The notes under the pieces are model-generated. The model made no database searches, was not told the DNA's origin, and saw nothing but the letters and a program-made list of their open reading frames with translations. From assembly GCF_932276165.1 (NCBI RefSeq), contig NC_064009.1, forward strand, positions 6,324,001-6,388,000: a stretch of DNA of 64,000 nt. The letters are read 5' to 3'. This document shows positions 45,255-57,432 of this stretch, in pieces (the stretch's first letter is position 1; each line of letters opens with the position of its first letter). The position numbers and the translations under genes were made by a program. Source of the DNA: Plutella xylostella (lineage: Eukaryota > Arthropoda > Insecta > Lepidoptera > Plutellidae).

Positions 45255-46867
45255 TAAATTTAGATTTTTCTTTTACAGATCTAGTTACATTGAACTTTTG
45301 AGGGTAATTGTTAGTAATGTATTAATTTCAATGTGCAAAATCTATTATCACATAAAAATTGTTGTAGCCTGACAATGTTAAGTTATCTATAGAGAGAGAT
45401 ATAGATAGCAATATAGTAGTATGGACCGTCCATTTGATAAAGTCGGAAAAAAAATATTCAAAAGTCGGCTAACCGTATTAGTTGGCATCATTTTGCTACT
45501 GAATGATAATGTTTGACCTCATCGAATATCACGATCTTAGGAGTAATTCTAAATAATATATTCAGCAGAATCAGCAGTATACTTCGTTAGCGCCCATTAT
45601 AAGCTATTGACGATTCCAAATTCAACAATTCCCACTCTTATCGCTGTTTCCTTTGTGCTAAGGGAAAATAGATTTATTTACATAATAGGCCCTAGGAAAT
45701 GATGTCGTTATTTCCCGATAGCTCCAATTATGTAGAAAGCGCCTCTTGAATTGCTTACTGGATGGCGATAGACTGTCTCATCCATCCATCCATCCCTTCT
45801 TCACAGTTCACAATATTAATACACTCAACTGTGCGATATAAGATTTGCTCTTTCACGTCAGTTGAGAGTTAAAGGTATTAGTTTCACGAGCAAGTAAGTG
45901 GGTTGAACGAACTGAGGACCTTTTGATTTTCTTATTATATGTTACGTGAAAGGTTTATTATATGCTTTTTCTGAAGAAGATTAAAAACATGATTATTGGT
46001 TATTGGATAATTTATTATATGTTATTACGTATTACTCATGATATTATGCACTGTAAGTTTAGTTGTTGGCTGCTAATTCTTGGAAAGTTTATCGATAGGA
46101 AACTGTATAAACACTAACTTAGTGCAAGGGTTCAGGTATCTTCAATTTGATACTAATGTTGCATGATTCAGTTACACTTTTTTATGAATTATGCACCGTT
46201 CACACCTTTCTTAGCATTGAAAAGATTTTTTTAATTTACATACTTCTTTTCCACATATACCTACCAAAGTATTTCTTTTTTTTCTTAGGGAAAATCGAAT
46301 TACCAATTATCTAATAAATACGATCACCCTCCAACCCTAGGAAATTCCGCCAAAGAAAATTCGGAACGGTTCGCAAAAACATGTGGTTTTGGGGAATCTC
46401 ACAGTCAGAAAACAGTTAATTCTCTCGCGCCAAATTGGAATTTACTTCGTTTTACCTATTCCCTTGGCGTATTTTATACACAGCCAGGTGTTTGCTACCT
46501 GTGGCACCCTGTAGGTAATAATTCAGGGATGGGGGAGCCACTATCTGTGTAAACAGAAGGGTGTGAGAACTAATGGCGGCAATCCAAGAAGACTGACGCA
46601 AGACGCCGTGCGATTTCCCCCGGGCCGGTTCGACGCATCCGGATTCAAGATGGCGGCCTGGGGGAATTAATAAATTCATATTAAGCGACTGATCCAGCAA
46701 AACCTATTTATTCGGCAAATTGAGTTAGTCGGAGAAACTGATACTGTGTTGGAGTCGTTCGGTTCTAACGGATTTGAGTCGGCATTCGTTTCTTTAAATA
46801 TCATAGTATAAGGGTCACTTTTACCAACCGCTAAACGTTTTAAAATGGTATTTAAATACATTTTGTG
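45255..46867. other. Gene-free stretch
   Basis: No coding or TE signal that I can support. A GC-richer patch at 46600-46670 contains CAAGATGGCGGC, which looks like a YY1-type motif, but no transcript is evident beside it. Confidence 0.4.
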
Positions 46868-47141
46868 TATTTGTATTTTGTATTTATTTATTTAAGCAAA
46901 ATAATCCTTAAAAACTAATATTTACAATATCAGCCAAACAACTGAGCTGTTTATCGGCTGGTAATACTCCCATTTATGTTACACTAAACAAGTACCTACT
47001 TAAGTTATAATAAGTACATGCATATTATAGCAACTTATGTAGGCAATTACAATTAACAATTATGTTTACTTAAGTTTAAATAAAAATGCTCGATTTACAA
47101 AAGGTGTTTTAGTATACAGTACATTACATATTATTATTAAA

Positions 47142-48647
47142 CTACACAGTTTCTAAATTGTTCAGTAAAAAATCTTTCACACGATTCTTAAACATGTTTT
47201 TGGATGTAGATCTGAAAAACTCCGCTGGCAACTTGTTATAAAATTTCGGCACTAAGTATTTGAATAATCTTTCACCATAGTAATTAGTTGGTTTAAAGCA
47301 TTCAATAAAGTTTTTACCTATTCTTCTTTTATTTGTTTTACTTGGGTTTTGAAATATGAATTCTTCCGCTTTAAAGTGATTAATCGCAATGCTATAAGTA
47401 ACTTTACAATGTATAGGTAGTATTTTACAATGTTTAAATAGTTTATTGTAACATCCTTTACAGTCTCGTTTTGTTTTACAACCAACTAACATTTTAAGGA
47501 ATCTAACTTGCAGGTTCTTGATTTGATTTAAGTTTGTTTTGAAAGTGCGTCCATAGGTCATTAACCCATAATCGATAAGAGAATCTACCAGTGCAAAATA
47601 AACCATGTATAAGGTTTTTCTATTTAAAACTCGCTTAAGCTGGTGAAACTTACATAACAAATATCTCATTTTCTTACAAATCTCATCAATATGATATTTC
47701 CAATTAAGGTTTCTATCCATGACTAATCCAAGGTATTTGAAAGTAGATACAAATTCAATATTATCACAACAACATACTTTACATTGATTATGGAGACATT
47801 CATAAGTATGTCCTACTATATGATATTGTTTACCATGCTTTATATTATGCGGGGACGATATGTGCATACCTTTTGTTTTCGATATATTTATAATAATCCC
47901 ATTGTCATGTGCCCACTTTGTTATGCTATCTAGGTCACTTTGAATATGTTTTTCTATGATGTCCTGATCTTTATGCGCGTATATGATGCACATATCGTCT
48001 GCATACATGTACACGTCGCAGTTATGGATTACATTGGCAACATTGTTAACGTGCATAATATACCCAATCGGCCCAAAAACAGATCCGGTCGGCACACCGG
48101 TTCTAATATCTGCAAATACACTTTTAGTCGCACCCACCGCTGTGCTCATCTGGCGGCCAGTGAGGTACTCTCGGAGCCAGCTGTTGACCTCCCCGCGCAC
48201 GCCGCACTCCCGCATGGCCTGCAGCAGTAGGTCGTGCTCGAGGGTGTCAAAAGCTTTTTTGAAGTCAATAAAAATGGTTACAATATGCTTACGATTATCT
48301 AGGTGGTTATACATTGTCTCAGTGAACTGAGATAAGGCACTGGCCGTACTCTTATGTTTGCGAAACCCATGCTGCGTTTTTGTAAGTACATTATTATTCT
48401 CTAAGAACTCTGATATCTGTGTGACTATAGCTTTTTCTACAATTTTATTGATAACAGATAAGATTGCTATTGGCCTATAATTTGCATAATCATCATGTTT
48501 CCCTTGTTTGAATATGGGCCGTATAATAGACCGTTTTAATGGCGTTGGATATACAGTATGTTCAATGCATAGGTTAACAAATTTTGCAAGAATAGGGCTT
48601 ATACAATTTTTAATAAACTTTATATCACATGCTCTTACTTCATCATA
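47142..48647 (-). pseudogene. LINE ORF2, downstream frame (reverse transcriptase)
   Basis: It continues the broken ORF2 from DEVRACDIKFIKN through the polymerase. It includes the NYRPIAILSVINKIVEK block, QHGFRKHKSTASAL, motif A IFIDFKKAFDTLEHD, GVPTGSVFGPIGYI and the catalytic YMYADDMCII box, then a CR1-like C-terminus ending NLETV. There is an internal ATG at 48314 with no reason to be a real start. Catalytic residues are intact, so the damage to this protein is the upstream frameshift. Confidence 0.8.
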
Positions 48648-50137
48648 GCCGGGGCCTTATCAGCTGACAGCTTATCAATAATTTTTTCTATTTGTAATGC
48701 TGAAACTTTTTTGTACCTCATACTGACATTACAGCTTTTCGCGTAGTCATCTCTGTTCAGAAATAAATTACAACAAACATGCTTATTCTTTAAATTTTCT
48801 ATCTCCTTCGTAAAAGTATTATTAAAACTATTACAGATAGAAGTTTCATCATATTTTTTACCTAAATGTTGCATTATTACATTATCAATCCCTGCTTTCT
48901 TCTTACCTAGCCAGTTGTTAATATTATTCCATATTTTTCTAAAGTCGTTATTACATCGCTCCAAGCAATCCTGCCTGTATTTATTTTTAGCTTTGTTTAT
49001 ATCTTTATTTAGTTTATTTCTTAGTTTTGTATATTGTAATCTGTATAACATATTTTTAGGGGAAGATTTCCACTTTTTAAAAAGATCATCTCTTTGTTCT
49101 ATAAGTTTAAGTAGCTTGTTACAGATCCAGGGCTGCCTGAGGCGAGTACTTACTGTTATTTTTTCCTTTTTAGAACTTACATATATGTCTCCAAAAATAG
49201 TACACATACTTTGATATATATTTAGAGGGCAATCCATTTGCAACACTGCAGTCCAATCAGCTGATAACAGTTTTTCTTGCACAAGTTTGTTGTCTAGCAC
49301 AGTTATTGTTTTTTTCCTGCCGGTGAAACTACTTCCGTCACTATTTAAACGTAAACACAAGCCACTTAGGTAGTGGTCAGATATCTTATCACTGGATAAC
49401 ACATAGGCGGCCGGCGGCGGCGGCGCTGCTGACGTATCGCGCACTGTCACACACTCGCGCACCCACACATGGTCGATGCAGGAGCGCACGAGCCTGCCGT
49501 CGACGATCTCCTCCCGCGTCGGGTACTCGTAGCCGCACTGCATCCCGTAGCCACACATCATATCTTTGTATTTCCTTATGATGTTGTTAGTGTGCCCGTT
49601 CATTATGTTTATGTTGACATCTAATAGTACTGCATCCATGTTGCTAGGTATACTTTTCATGATGTTATCAATCTCATCTAAGAAGCAAGTCTGATTAGTT
49701 TTTGGTGGCCTGTAAACAGCAACCACATACAGCTTCATGCTATTCTCAGCTTCCAGTATACCATGTGTGACCTCTGTGGCCCATCCATTATTTATCGTGG
49801 GATAAAAATGCAGTGTTTCCTTCACATATATTAAGATACCACCTCCTTTGCTTCTGCTTCTAGTGTTGTGATATGAATTAAATCCGGGTATGTTATATAA
49901 TGGTACTTCATGTTCTTTAATGTTGATCTCACTTAGTACTATCATGTCCAGATAACAAATACACTTATCTATAAGCACCAATAACTGGTTGAAGTTTTTT
50001 CGGATCGATCTTATATTGAGGTGAACAATGTTTATTCTTTTATTCTTTTGAATGACGATTTCATTCCATTGTTTTTGACTGTGTAGATTAATTGATTCGA
50101 TGTCGCTATGATTATTGCATAGTAAGTCGAAGGTTAA
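48635..50137 (-). pseudogene. LINE ORF2, upstream frame (endonuclease), frameshifted
   Basis: The frame is open from about 50137 (a TAA precedes it at 50140-50138). It contains INIVHLNIRSI, IVLSEINI, KGGGILIYV, the metal-site region VLLDVNIN and SDKISDHYLSG, typical of the endonuclease. It ends LSADKAPAMMK and stops. At about 48648-48654 one base is missing compared with the KAPGYDEV expected, and the sequence continues in the other frame. No ATG precedes the endonuclease motifs in this frame. Confidence 0.8.
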
Positions 50138-50203
50138 TTATTGGTAACACAATATTCAAATTATATTTCTATACACCGTTTTTGATGGCTTGTAGTGATT
50201 CCA

Positions 50204-51136
50204 TCACGGTTGAATTAACTGTTTGATGTCGTTTTCACAGCAAATGTGGTGTGTCTTTTTAGATTCATCATCTCTTTTGGCCAGTACTCTCCCATTTTGG
50301 ATCCAGATAAATCTGAAGTGGGACTTCAGTTTATCTTTACAAAGCCAGAATAAGTCTCGTACCTGTTTTGATATATTTTCATTTATATATACAGGACGGT
50401 CACTGTTGTTTTCGTAGATGTCCCCATTGTTGAGCCGGCGGCGCTGCTTGCGGGCCCGCAGCCACTCGTCCCGGTCCTCCCGGCGCCGGAGGCGGGCCAC
50501 GATGGGCCTCGGCTTTCCACCTGGGGTTTGTTTACCAACCCTGTAGACATGTTCAATGTTTTCCGTTTTCAAGTGGAGGGTTTCAGCAATTTTCTGCACC
50601 ACTTTTATCAGGTTTTCGTTTTCCTTGGCTTCTACTCCTACAATTTCTATGTTTTTTTCAAGTTTTTCATTTTCTAACGTACTTACTCGCTGCTCTAACG
50701 CTTGGTTGTATTTTTCAAGGTAACTATTTTTATGTATCAGGTCTGCCATCTTGTTTTCCGATTTCTTTAGCCGTTCGATAGTTTCCGTTTGAAATTCAAA
50801 TAGTGTCTGGTATTTTTCGGCATAGAAATCGATAGTAACATGCATTTCTTCTAGTTGTTTCTTCATTTGGTGCATAACAGATAGTTTCCCGTTGATCTCT
50901 TCCAGTACCGCTTCTGCCGATGATAATTTGCTAGACTCCTGTAGGTTCTTAATTGAGTCTGCAGGCGATATTGGCGAGGGCGAGGGTTTAGCACAGTTAT
51001 CACACGTTTCACTGTTCAGCAGTCGTTTGTTATTTGAAACACAAGTCTTATGGTAAACTTCTGAACATAATTTACACTGCACTGTGTCGACTTTAGTTTT
51101 AGCCACATATTGCTTGCACTTTTTACAGTTAGCCAT
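50204..51136 (-). CDS. LINE ORF1 protein with PHD-like finger, 310 aa
   Basis: Residues 4-49 form a Cys4-His-Cys3-type PHD-like finger (C4-x2-C7...C21-x2-C24...H29-x2-C32...C46-x2-C49). Residues about 85-165 form a coiled coil. From about 168 comes an RNA-binding-type region (EIVGVEAKENENLIKVVQKI, VYRVGKQTPGGKPRPIVARL), with a basic DRDEWLRARKQRRRL. LINE ORF1 proteins of this type package the element's RNA. The frame is intact with an ATG at 51136. ORF2's frame opens about 66 nt after its stop. Confidence 0.85.
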   Translation of the reverse strand: MANCKKCKQYVAKTKVDTVQCKLCSEVYHKTCVSNNKRLLNSETCDNCAKPSPSPISPADSIKNLQESSKLSSAEAVLEEINGKLSVMHQMKKQLEEMHVTIDFYAEKYQTLFEFQTETIERLKKSENKMADLIHKNSYLEKYNQALEQRVSTLENEKLEKNIEIVGVEAKENENLIKVVQKIAETLHLKTENIEHVYRVGKQTPGGKPRPIVARLRRREDRDEWLRARKQRRRLNNGDIYENNSDRPVYINENISKQVRDLFWLCKDKLKSHFRFIWIQNGRVLAKRDDESKKTHHICCENDIKQLIQP

Positions 51137-51599
51137 AACAATTGACGCTGCGCGTGCGGCGGGGGTAGGCGTAAGAATTATTACTTAAATGGACAACGTC
51201 TGTGCGCTGGGAGCGTTCGCGACTGACTGACAGACGTTTGACAGGCTACTAAATACGTTTAGCATTTGGTGAAATTCCACCTAAGTTTCCATGTAACGTG
51301 GGTCCTTTTTCATCTTTGGAGCAAAGTGCAAGTCCAAGCATAATTTCATAGTCACCATACTCACCGTCTATTAATAAATAGTCTGTAAGTATTTTTCTTT
51401 TAGACAATATTTATTATGTACCTGTACTTGTAGCAATAAGATCCTTGTAGTAAGATAAAGATAAAGCGTATTCCAGTTTTACAGTTAGTCGAGGTCTCAA
51501 GCAAATCCATGAAACTGTTATCCAATGCAGTCTTAGTTCATTTATAATGTAGATTTGCTATTTAGATCCAACCTTATTCTGTGTAAATAATATCATTAT

Positions 51600-51735
51600 C
51601 AGCCCGTGTAGTCGTCCACTGCTGGTCATAGACCTCTCCCAAGCAGCACCACAGTACTCTGTTCTCGGCCTTCCTCATCCAGACACTACCAGACACGAGT
51701 TTCATATCTTTGGTCCAGCGGGCCGGAGGGCATAC
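51600..51735 (-). pseudogene. LINE ORF2 C-terminal fragment
   Basis: The minus strand gives RPAGPKI, then GRPRT-like and MRKAENRVLW-like sequence and CCAGCAGTGGACGAC, a degraded relative of 25640-25770 with stops between. Confidence 0.5.
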
Positions 51736-52127
51736 ATCCCACGTTATTATTATTGAATAAATAAAATGTTTTTTTTTTTGTCACGTTATGAATACCGGCT
51801 GAATAAAAGATTTGTAGTAAAAATACTTTCGCAATGGCGCAATACTTTTTGGAGCTTCACCAAAACTTTTTAATTCCAACTGGCAGATTGGATGATCCTA
51901 CACCGAGAAGTCTGACTAATCATAAAAAAAATACGGAGAAACTGGGACAGAATTTAAATTTGTTGAAAGAAAAGAACAGTACTGTTGTCTGCAAGTTATT
52001 GCCTCTACTCCTAAACGGACAATAATGATGACGCCCCGTTTGCTATATTAACAACTAAAAATGAAAACATTTTCTTCAACTAGGTATTAAATGAAATGTT
52101 AAAAAAAAATTAGCTATTTGGTGTCTG

Positions 52128-52165
52128 CATTTTGGGAGTGGAACTTTCTCATTGCTCGTGATTGT
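52128..52165 (-). repeat. W-family MITE end
   Basis: GTGGAACTTTCTCATTGCTC is the complement of the W-family terminus GAGCAATGAGAAAGTTCCAC. Confidence 0.5.
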
Positions 52166-52224
52166 AATATAATTATGTATACAGTATGTTGTTTTTCGGA
52201 CCCGACAAACTTTAAGGGTGGATT

Positions 52225-52310
52225 CTACGAATAATTTCATCGAGAAAAAAACCCCAATATGCGGGGTCAAATCTCAGTATACTAGAAATGGCGGCCATTT
52301 CAAAGTTGCT
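52225..52310 (-). repeat. U-family repeat, copy 2
   Basis: In reverse it matches 11448-11520 (GGCCGCCATTTCTAGTATAC, then TTTGACCCC...GGGGTTTTT and TCTCGATGAAAT). It has a single unit where the other copy has two. Confidence 0.5.
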
Positions 52311-53805
52311 TTGAACTTAAAACAACACACTGTATAATGAAGAGATGATACGTCATGGCTCCTTTCTTTCACCCGAGCAGATTTTGCTAGGGTCGTCTCA
52401 CCTATCCGGAAACTCTTCGCCTACACTCTTCGCCTACACCTTGTTAGCTTGTTACCTGTATTTCCATACAGCATAGCAGATAGTTATTGAAGTGAAATGC
52501 CATATGAAGATTTTAACTTTAACATAAGAAATATCGTTAGTTGAGAATTTGAGATCATTAGGTATACAGTGTACAAACTACATTAGAAATCTTGAGTAAC
52601 AAATTTTTTTTTAGATGTTTACCCTATATTTTCACACCATATAAATCTAGAACTAACGATTAAGTATTCTGTTTTTTGGATTTTACTGCACTTGTTTAAC
52701 TACAATTACAGTATGGTATATTTCCATGGCAATTATAAGAACCCACCCGGCCGAGCAATCATGTAGAAGCTTTGTAACTGTGACAATTTGCTTCCACAGA
52801 ATCATTAGCGGAATTGGTATCTGGCTAGATGAACCGGTGGTAATGCATAATTAGACGGTGACATGGGTACGACAGTCGTTTCTGGGACAAGGGAAATTTT
52901 GTCGTGTACACCGTAAACATAGCATTTTCATGGTCTAACATTGTATATATAAGTAAATGTTTATGACAAATTAGTAAATCTACACACTTTTTTAGCTTAC
53001 ATATCATTAGCTAGAGCGATGAGTGTTGTGTTGTGGAGCTCCATATGAGAGTGGTTTCTACGGAAAAAATGTTTAAACAACTATTATTTGCAATAATTAT
53101 TGTCCATTTATATCTATGTTCTAAATATTCTAGAACAATATTTCTATGATGAAGCTTTTGTTAAAAGCAGCCCTGGCGTCAAATAACACGAATCCTTTTA
53201 AATAATTGAAAAGATTTCGAACCCTTTTCAGTTTAACGTAAATTAATTTAAACTTTGTATTATAAAACAGTTTCCATTGTTCTGTATCACATTATTTAAA
53301 TATACCTAGCTAGGTATCAGATTTCTTGTTACAAAGCACCAACTTGGAAGTCGAAAGTTTTAAATCAGCGAAAAGCTTTGTTAACTTCCCCAAGATTCTT
53401 GATTAAGTCTTCCTTAAATATTTGAAACTGAGATTTTTAAGTTGATTTTGGTAGAAATGCTGTTCTGAATATAAATGATTATGAGAATATAATTAATTAC
53501 CTATGTTTTATGTATGTACCTAGGTTCAAATATCGTAGATTTTATGATATGTTCTAATTTCGTTTCGAACAATATGAGGCCACATGACATACTTGAGTCC
53601 GGACTTGAATTCATTTTGTTAAGAATTATAATTAAGTTTTAAATTATAGCTATTTATCTATACTTACTAAGTAGAACTTGCGATACATAGACAAACTTTA
53701 CTTTACTTTAAGAGCGCACATAATTTTAAATTATATCATTTAAATGTTGGTCTGAAATGTATTTCTAACCGAACGCGTAATTTTTTTTCTCATATTCATA
53801 ATGTA

Positions 53806-53925
53806 CTGCATAAGTAGCTATACACTTTTGTACCTTGTCAAACTGACTACATAACAAACCGTCAATGGCAATAGGCAGTTTGTGAGTTTGACAAGGTACA
53901 CAAAATTGTACAGCTAATTATGCAG
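53806..53925. mobile_element. MITE, CTGCATAA ends, about 120 bp
   Basis: CTGCATAAGTAGCTATACAC...TACCTTGTCAAACT at the left mirrors AGTTTGACAAGGTA...TGTACAGCTAATTATGCAG at the right, with a few mismatches. No ORF. Confidence 0.6.
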
Positions 53926-54594
53926 CAGCAGCTGACTGTACTTATGTATTGATAGCTAAAGAGAAGTTCACGGATTCATTTAAATAATCGCAAACATTTC
54001 TAGTTTATTTATATTACTTAAGACGGTAAATTTATCTATTGAGATAATATCAGCATTGTTTGAGTATACCTACATTTATATCCGTCTCTCTTACTAGTAC
54101 CAGGATGACATGGGATCGAGAAGGTTTACCGATAACGATCTGCTGAATCGACGACTATAATGGCCATGTTCGGATTTCCCTTTCTGAATCTGAAACTATT
54201 TGGACATAAATATTTGTTGTATTTATGTTTTTTTTATCCTCCTAAAGATATAGGATTAGGAAAGCAGTAGCAAAAAGTATATTTATGATCAATTTTCATT
54301 AAGTTTTATCAGCCTTTATTAAGGTTATTAGCAGGTAGTGTTATAGGGAAAGGAATATTTATTATATTGATATATTTTGATAATATGCCAGAAAAAAGTT
54401 CAAAACCATTCTATTTTGCCTACCGTGTATAGTAGGTGTGTGATGTGTGACTTTTTAAGCTGTATAACATAAAACACAAGCTATAGTGAACAAAAGATGC
54501 ATCCAGCTGTGCACATCCTACAAGAAATATTACTAAATTATGTTTTACCGTGTAAAAAATACAAATAACAAACAAAATTTATAGTTATCGATGT

Positions 54595-54600
54595 TTTATT
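54595..54600 (-). promoter_or_regulatory. Possible polyadenylation signal
   Basis: AATAAA on the minus strand lies about 405 nt after the stop of the 170-residue ORF. It is one of several AT-rich candidates. Confidence 0.3.
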
Positions 54601-55004
54601 TAGAATATTGTCTTTAGTCAACAAAGTGCCATTAACATATTCAATTATTTACACTTATACAAAAATATATTTACAAAAATCCGTAAACTTTTAGTCAGTA
54701 ATGGTAGGTACGTATTTTTAAAAATTCTGGGTATTGTTGTTTTAAACGTACCTTCCTTTGTAGGCAACAAAGTTAATATTACAAAAATAATTAATAGATA
54801 ACAAAATAATACTGAGCCAGAATTTACTTATAGTAGCTTTTACAAGAAATAATATTTCATAAATATGTAATACCAGAAATATTGCGGTTTCCCAATGTAG
54901 AACATCACACTGTTTTTTAATAATCGCAGAACTGAAACGGATAAACAATTTCGCTAGATACAAATACCAACAATATTTACACAGATTGTCTCTTTCTTCT
55001 TCAT

Positions 55005-55517
55005 CTATTTAATATAATCGGGAATGTCCAGTCTCCTCCGATGGTGTCCGCCGTGGTGGCGCAAATGTATGATTGCCTCCCGCATTTTCTGTTCTCTTAG
55101 TGCCCTTATATAATCCTCATCTAGCGCCAGCCTATTCTTCTGTGCTCTCGGCACTGAAGCCTTCTCCATATCGCGCACACTGTCCTTGAACAACATACAC
55201 CACAGCGACTTGTCCTTGTTGTCCCACAATAGGGACTTCGTATACTCCTTCACTCGCCGACTATTCTCCTCCACCCTCCGCATCGCGATCTCGATTTTAA
55301 TCAAGTCCTTATAATGATCCGACACGGGCACCGAGCTATTAGCCTCCGGCTGTCTAGACGTAACGTTGATCCTAGACAGATAATAGTTTTCATATCGGCT
55401 GGCCAGGCCTTTAGTCCGTAATAGCCACACGACACTCGCCACGAAAGTGCATGATACAATGAAAGTTAGTATTAGAAGGGCTAGTCTCAGCACTGAGCTA
55501 GGGGACGCTCCACTCAT
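55005..55517 (-). CDS. Uncharacterised membrane-anchored protein, 170 aa
   Basis: I do not recognise the family. Residues 9-33 (VLRLALLILTFIVSCTFVAS...) are a strong single transmembrane or signal-anchor segment. Two N-glycosylation sequons follow (N51-V-T, N60-S-S), then a charged helical region (about 66-105), a WCMLFKDSVRDMEKASVPRA segment and a His/Arg-rich tail (HLRHHGGHHRRRLDIPDYIK). The sequons are used only if the C-terminal part faces the lumen or outside. The codons are GC-richer than the flanks, stop-free over the full length, and the ATG has G at -3. The upstream 100 bp is CpG-rich, promoter-like. It may be a single-exon gene, a retrocopy or a terminal exon. Confidence 0.65.
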   Translation of the reverse strand: MSGASPSSVLRLALLILTFIVSCTFVASVVWLLRTKGLASRYENYYLSRINVTSRQPEANSSVPVSDHYKDLIKIEIAMRRVEENSRRVKEYTKSLLWDNKDKSLWCMLFKDSVRDMEKASVPRAQKNRLALDEDYIRALREQKMREAIIHLRHHGGHHRRRLDIPDYIK

Positions 55518-55640
55518 ATCACTGTTTGTTTGTGTTTGTGTATGGACTGGTGAGGTTCGTACATAACGCGGGGTGTAGCGCGCCTACAGGCTACGACCTC
55601 TCGCTACGAGAGCGCGCTACGAACTGCCGTAGCCCGTAGC
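55518..55640 (-). promoter_or_regulatory. CpG-rich upstream region of the 170-residue ORF
   Basis: In an AT-rich neighbourhood this 120 bp is rich in CG and carries a CCGTAGC unit repeated three times near 55625-55650, plus the inverted CTCGCTACGAG. Promoter or 5' UTR is an inference from position. Confidence 0.35.
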
Positions 55641-57349
55641 CCGTAGCCGCTACGCCGTTCTGTTTTCGTCTGTAATTTGAAAGTCCGTATAGTTTCACTG
55701 TATCTAAGTTGCAGTCCTAAAGCTCTTTGTGGATGTCTTCTTTGCAGTTTTGTACATACGCTTTTGTGACAGGCACCAGTCTTTGTTTGCCAGTAGATAA
55801 ATTTTAGTTTCATATTCAGTATTTCCACCAAAATAGCGACATTATACGACATTTACTGAAATTACTATGAAAGGTAATACTGATAAAATGTAAGCCCTTT
55901 CCCAGAGGGTAGAATTTAGTGATTCGGTAGAAAATTCCCGATAACAATCGCTTGGTGCCACAAATTATACAGTGGTCGGTGCGTCAAACGAAAGCCTGTA
56001 CTTTTGTCGGCCAAAACAGTTCCGTAAACACCCCTTAGCACCCATTAAGGCATTTTAACTGATAAGAGATGATTGACACCCAGTGACCTACATCACCGTT
56101 TGACTTGTAAACAAGATAGAAACCACAAACAGGATTGATTGATATCTAATTTTAGACTAACCATAATTTAAGTATCTAATAAACAGTTTTGAACATTTTT
56201 ATCTTTTTATAGCAATAAAAAATTGTTTTTGAATCCTCCAACTACATACTTTGAAAAAAAAAACTTTTCTCTCCTATCGTAAGATATTAAAAGTGACAGT
56301 ACCTAATTAACGGTGAAGTGGTCCTTTCATCATCATCAGAATTTCATCACACTTATTTCTGGTTTCATTATTCTTTCGTCTGTAATTACGTAATTTTATT
56401 TCTACTTTGTAAAGTTGTCAATGTCAAGTAATAAGCCGATGTCCGCCCGGTTTCACAATAATTATGCCTCACATACAGTATACAGTATACATGTACAGAC
56501 ATGTCTAATTAACCTGGGAATTAAGTTATTATTAGCATTCAAGTTGGCACGTAATGAAACGTTGCATTGATATGATGGACATGCAACCGTTCTAAGTCTT
56601 TGTGTTTTAAACTGTAAAATATTTTGTTTAGTTTATATAAAATATTTCTTTCGCTATAAAGGGCAATCTAGCATCTGACCTGTCATCACACAAAAACACA
56701 TATCGGTGAACAGATGATAGAAGAACCAGACATCACATACTCGTGCACGATTTTTTGAGAACCTTGCATTTATTGGTTTACCTACTGGCGACCCACGAAT
56801 CCCACGATTGTAACATTTAACATAAACTGACCTAGATATGCAAAAAATTAATGGTGGTCTGAAATTGAATATCTACAACAAAAACATCAATAATATTTCG
56901 CTGAAAACAATATTTACCATTTTCTGTCGAAGGGTTCGAAATACGTGATTTTATTCGTATATCGAGCTTAGCCTATGACCGCTCATTCAGTATTCCATTT
57001 AAACGGGTATTTGCATTTCCTTTGGGCCATGAATTTGGGAATACAATCTTTAGGCGCTTCGCGTGAGCTTATTTGAAACGTTTACAGTCTCATTTTGGTC
57101 GGCATTAGGATATTCTCTGTTTTTATCAGGAGTTTCTTGCCTCCGTTCTTCAAAGACAAAAAGCTCTTTTTCGAACGGAGGCATCAGAAAATCTAAAAAA
57201 TAAATTTTATACGATGAATAAAAGCTAAGTATAAACATTAATTGTTATCATTGTTATTAAAAATAACGTTTATAATATCTACTTAAACAAAAGTTGTTTA
57301 TTATTAGTACAATGACCATTGAGTCACCTCCTCTCAGATTACATTTTTT
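55641..57349. other. Gene-free stretch
   Basis: No feature beyond short domain-less ORFs. Confidence 0.4.
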
Positions 57350-57432
57350 TTTCTCACGAGCAAGGATAATGTTCTAGTAGCATATGGAACTGGTATTGTA
57401 GGTGGAACTTTTTAATTGCTTGTGAGTGTATT
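57350..57432. mobile_element. W-family MITE, small complete copy
   Basis: CTCACGAGCAAGGATAATGTTC at the left mirrors GGAACTTTTTAATTGCTTGTGAG at the right over most positions, with about 35 bp between. Confidence 0.5.

Larger units (their letters stand above)
46868..51250 (-). mobile_element. CR1-type LINE with PHD-finger ORF1, ORF2 frameshifted
   Basis: On the minus strand: 5' leader (about 51250-51137), ORF1 (51136-50204), ORF2 in two frames (50137-48635 and 48647-47142), a 3' UTR of about 240 bp and an (AAAT)n-type tail near 46870-46893. The order and spacing are those of a full-length element with one coding lesion. Confidence 0.8.
51736..53805. other. Gene-free stretch with repeat pieces
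   Basis: It contains a W-family end at about 52128-52165 and a U-family copy at about 52225-52310. The rest is AT-rich and unassigned. Confidence 0.45.

Noticed and set aside
46600..46670. Promoter suggested by CAAGATGGCGGC and GC-rich sequence
   Set aside because: There is no adjacent gene model on either strand; the nearest coding DNA is the 3' end of a LINE.
55604..55852. 82-codon minus-strand ORF upstream of the 170-residue ORF
   Set aside because: There is no domain and no resemblance; it is more likely 5' UTR or promoter sequence.
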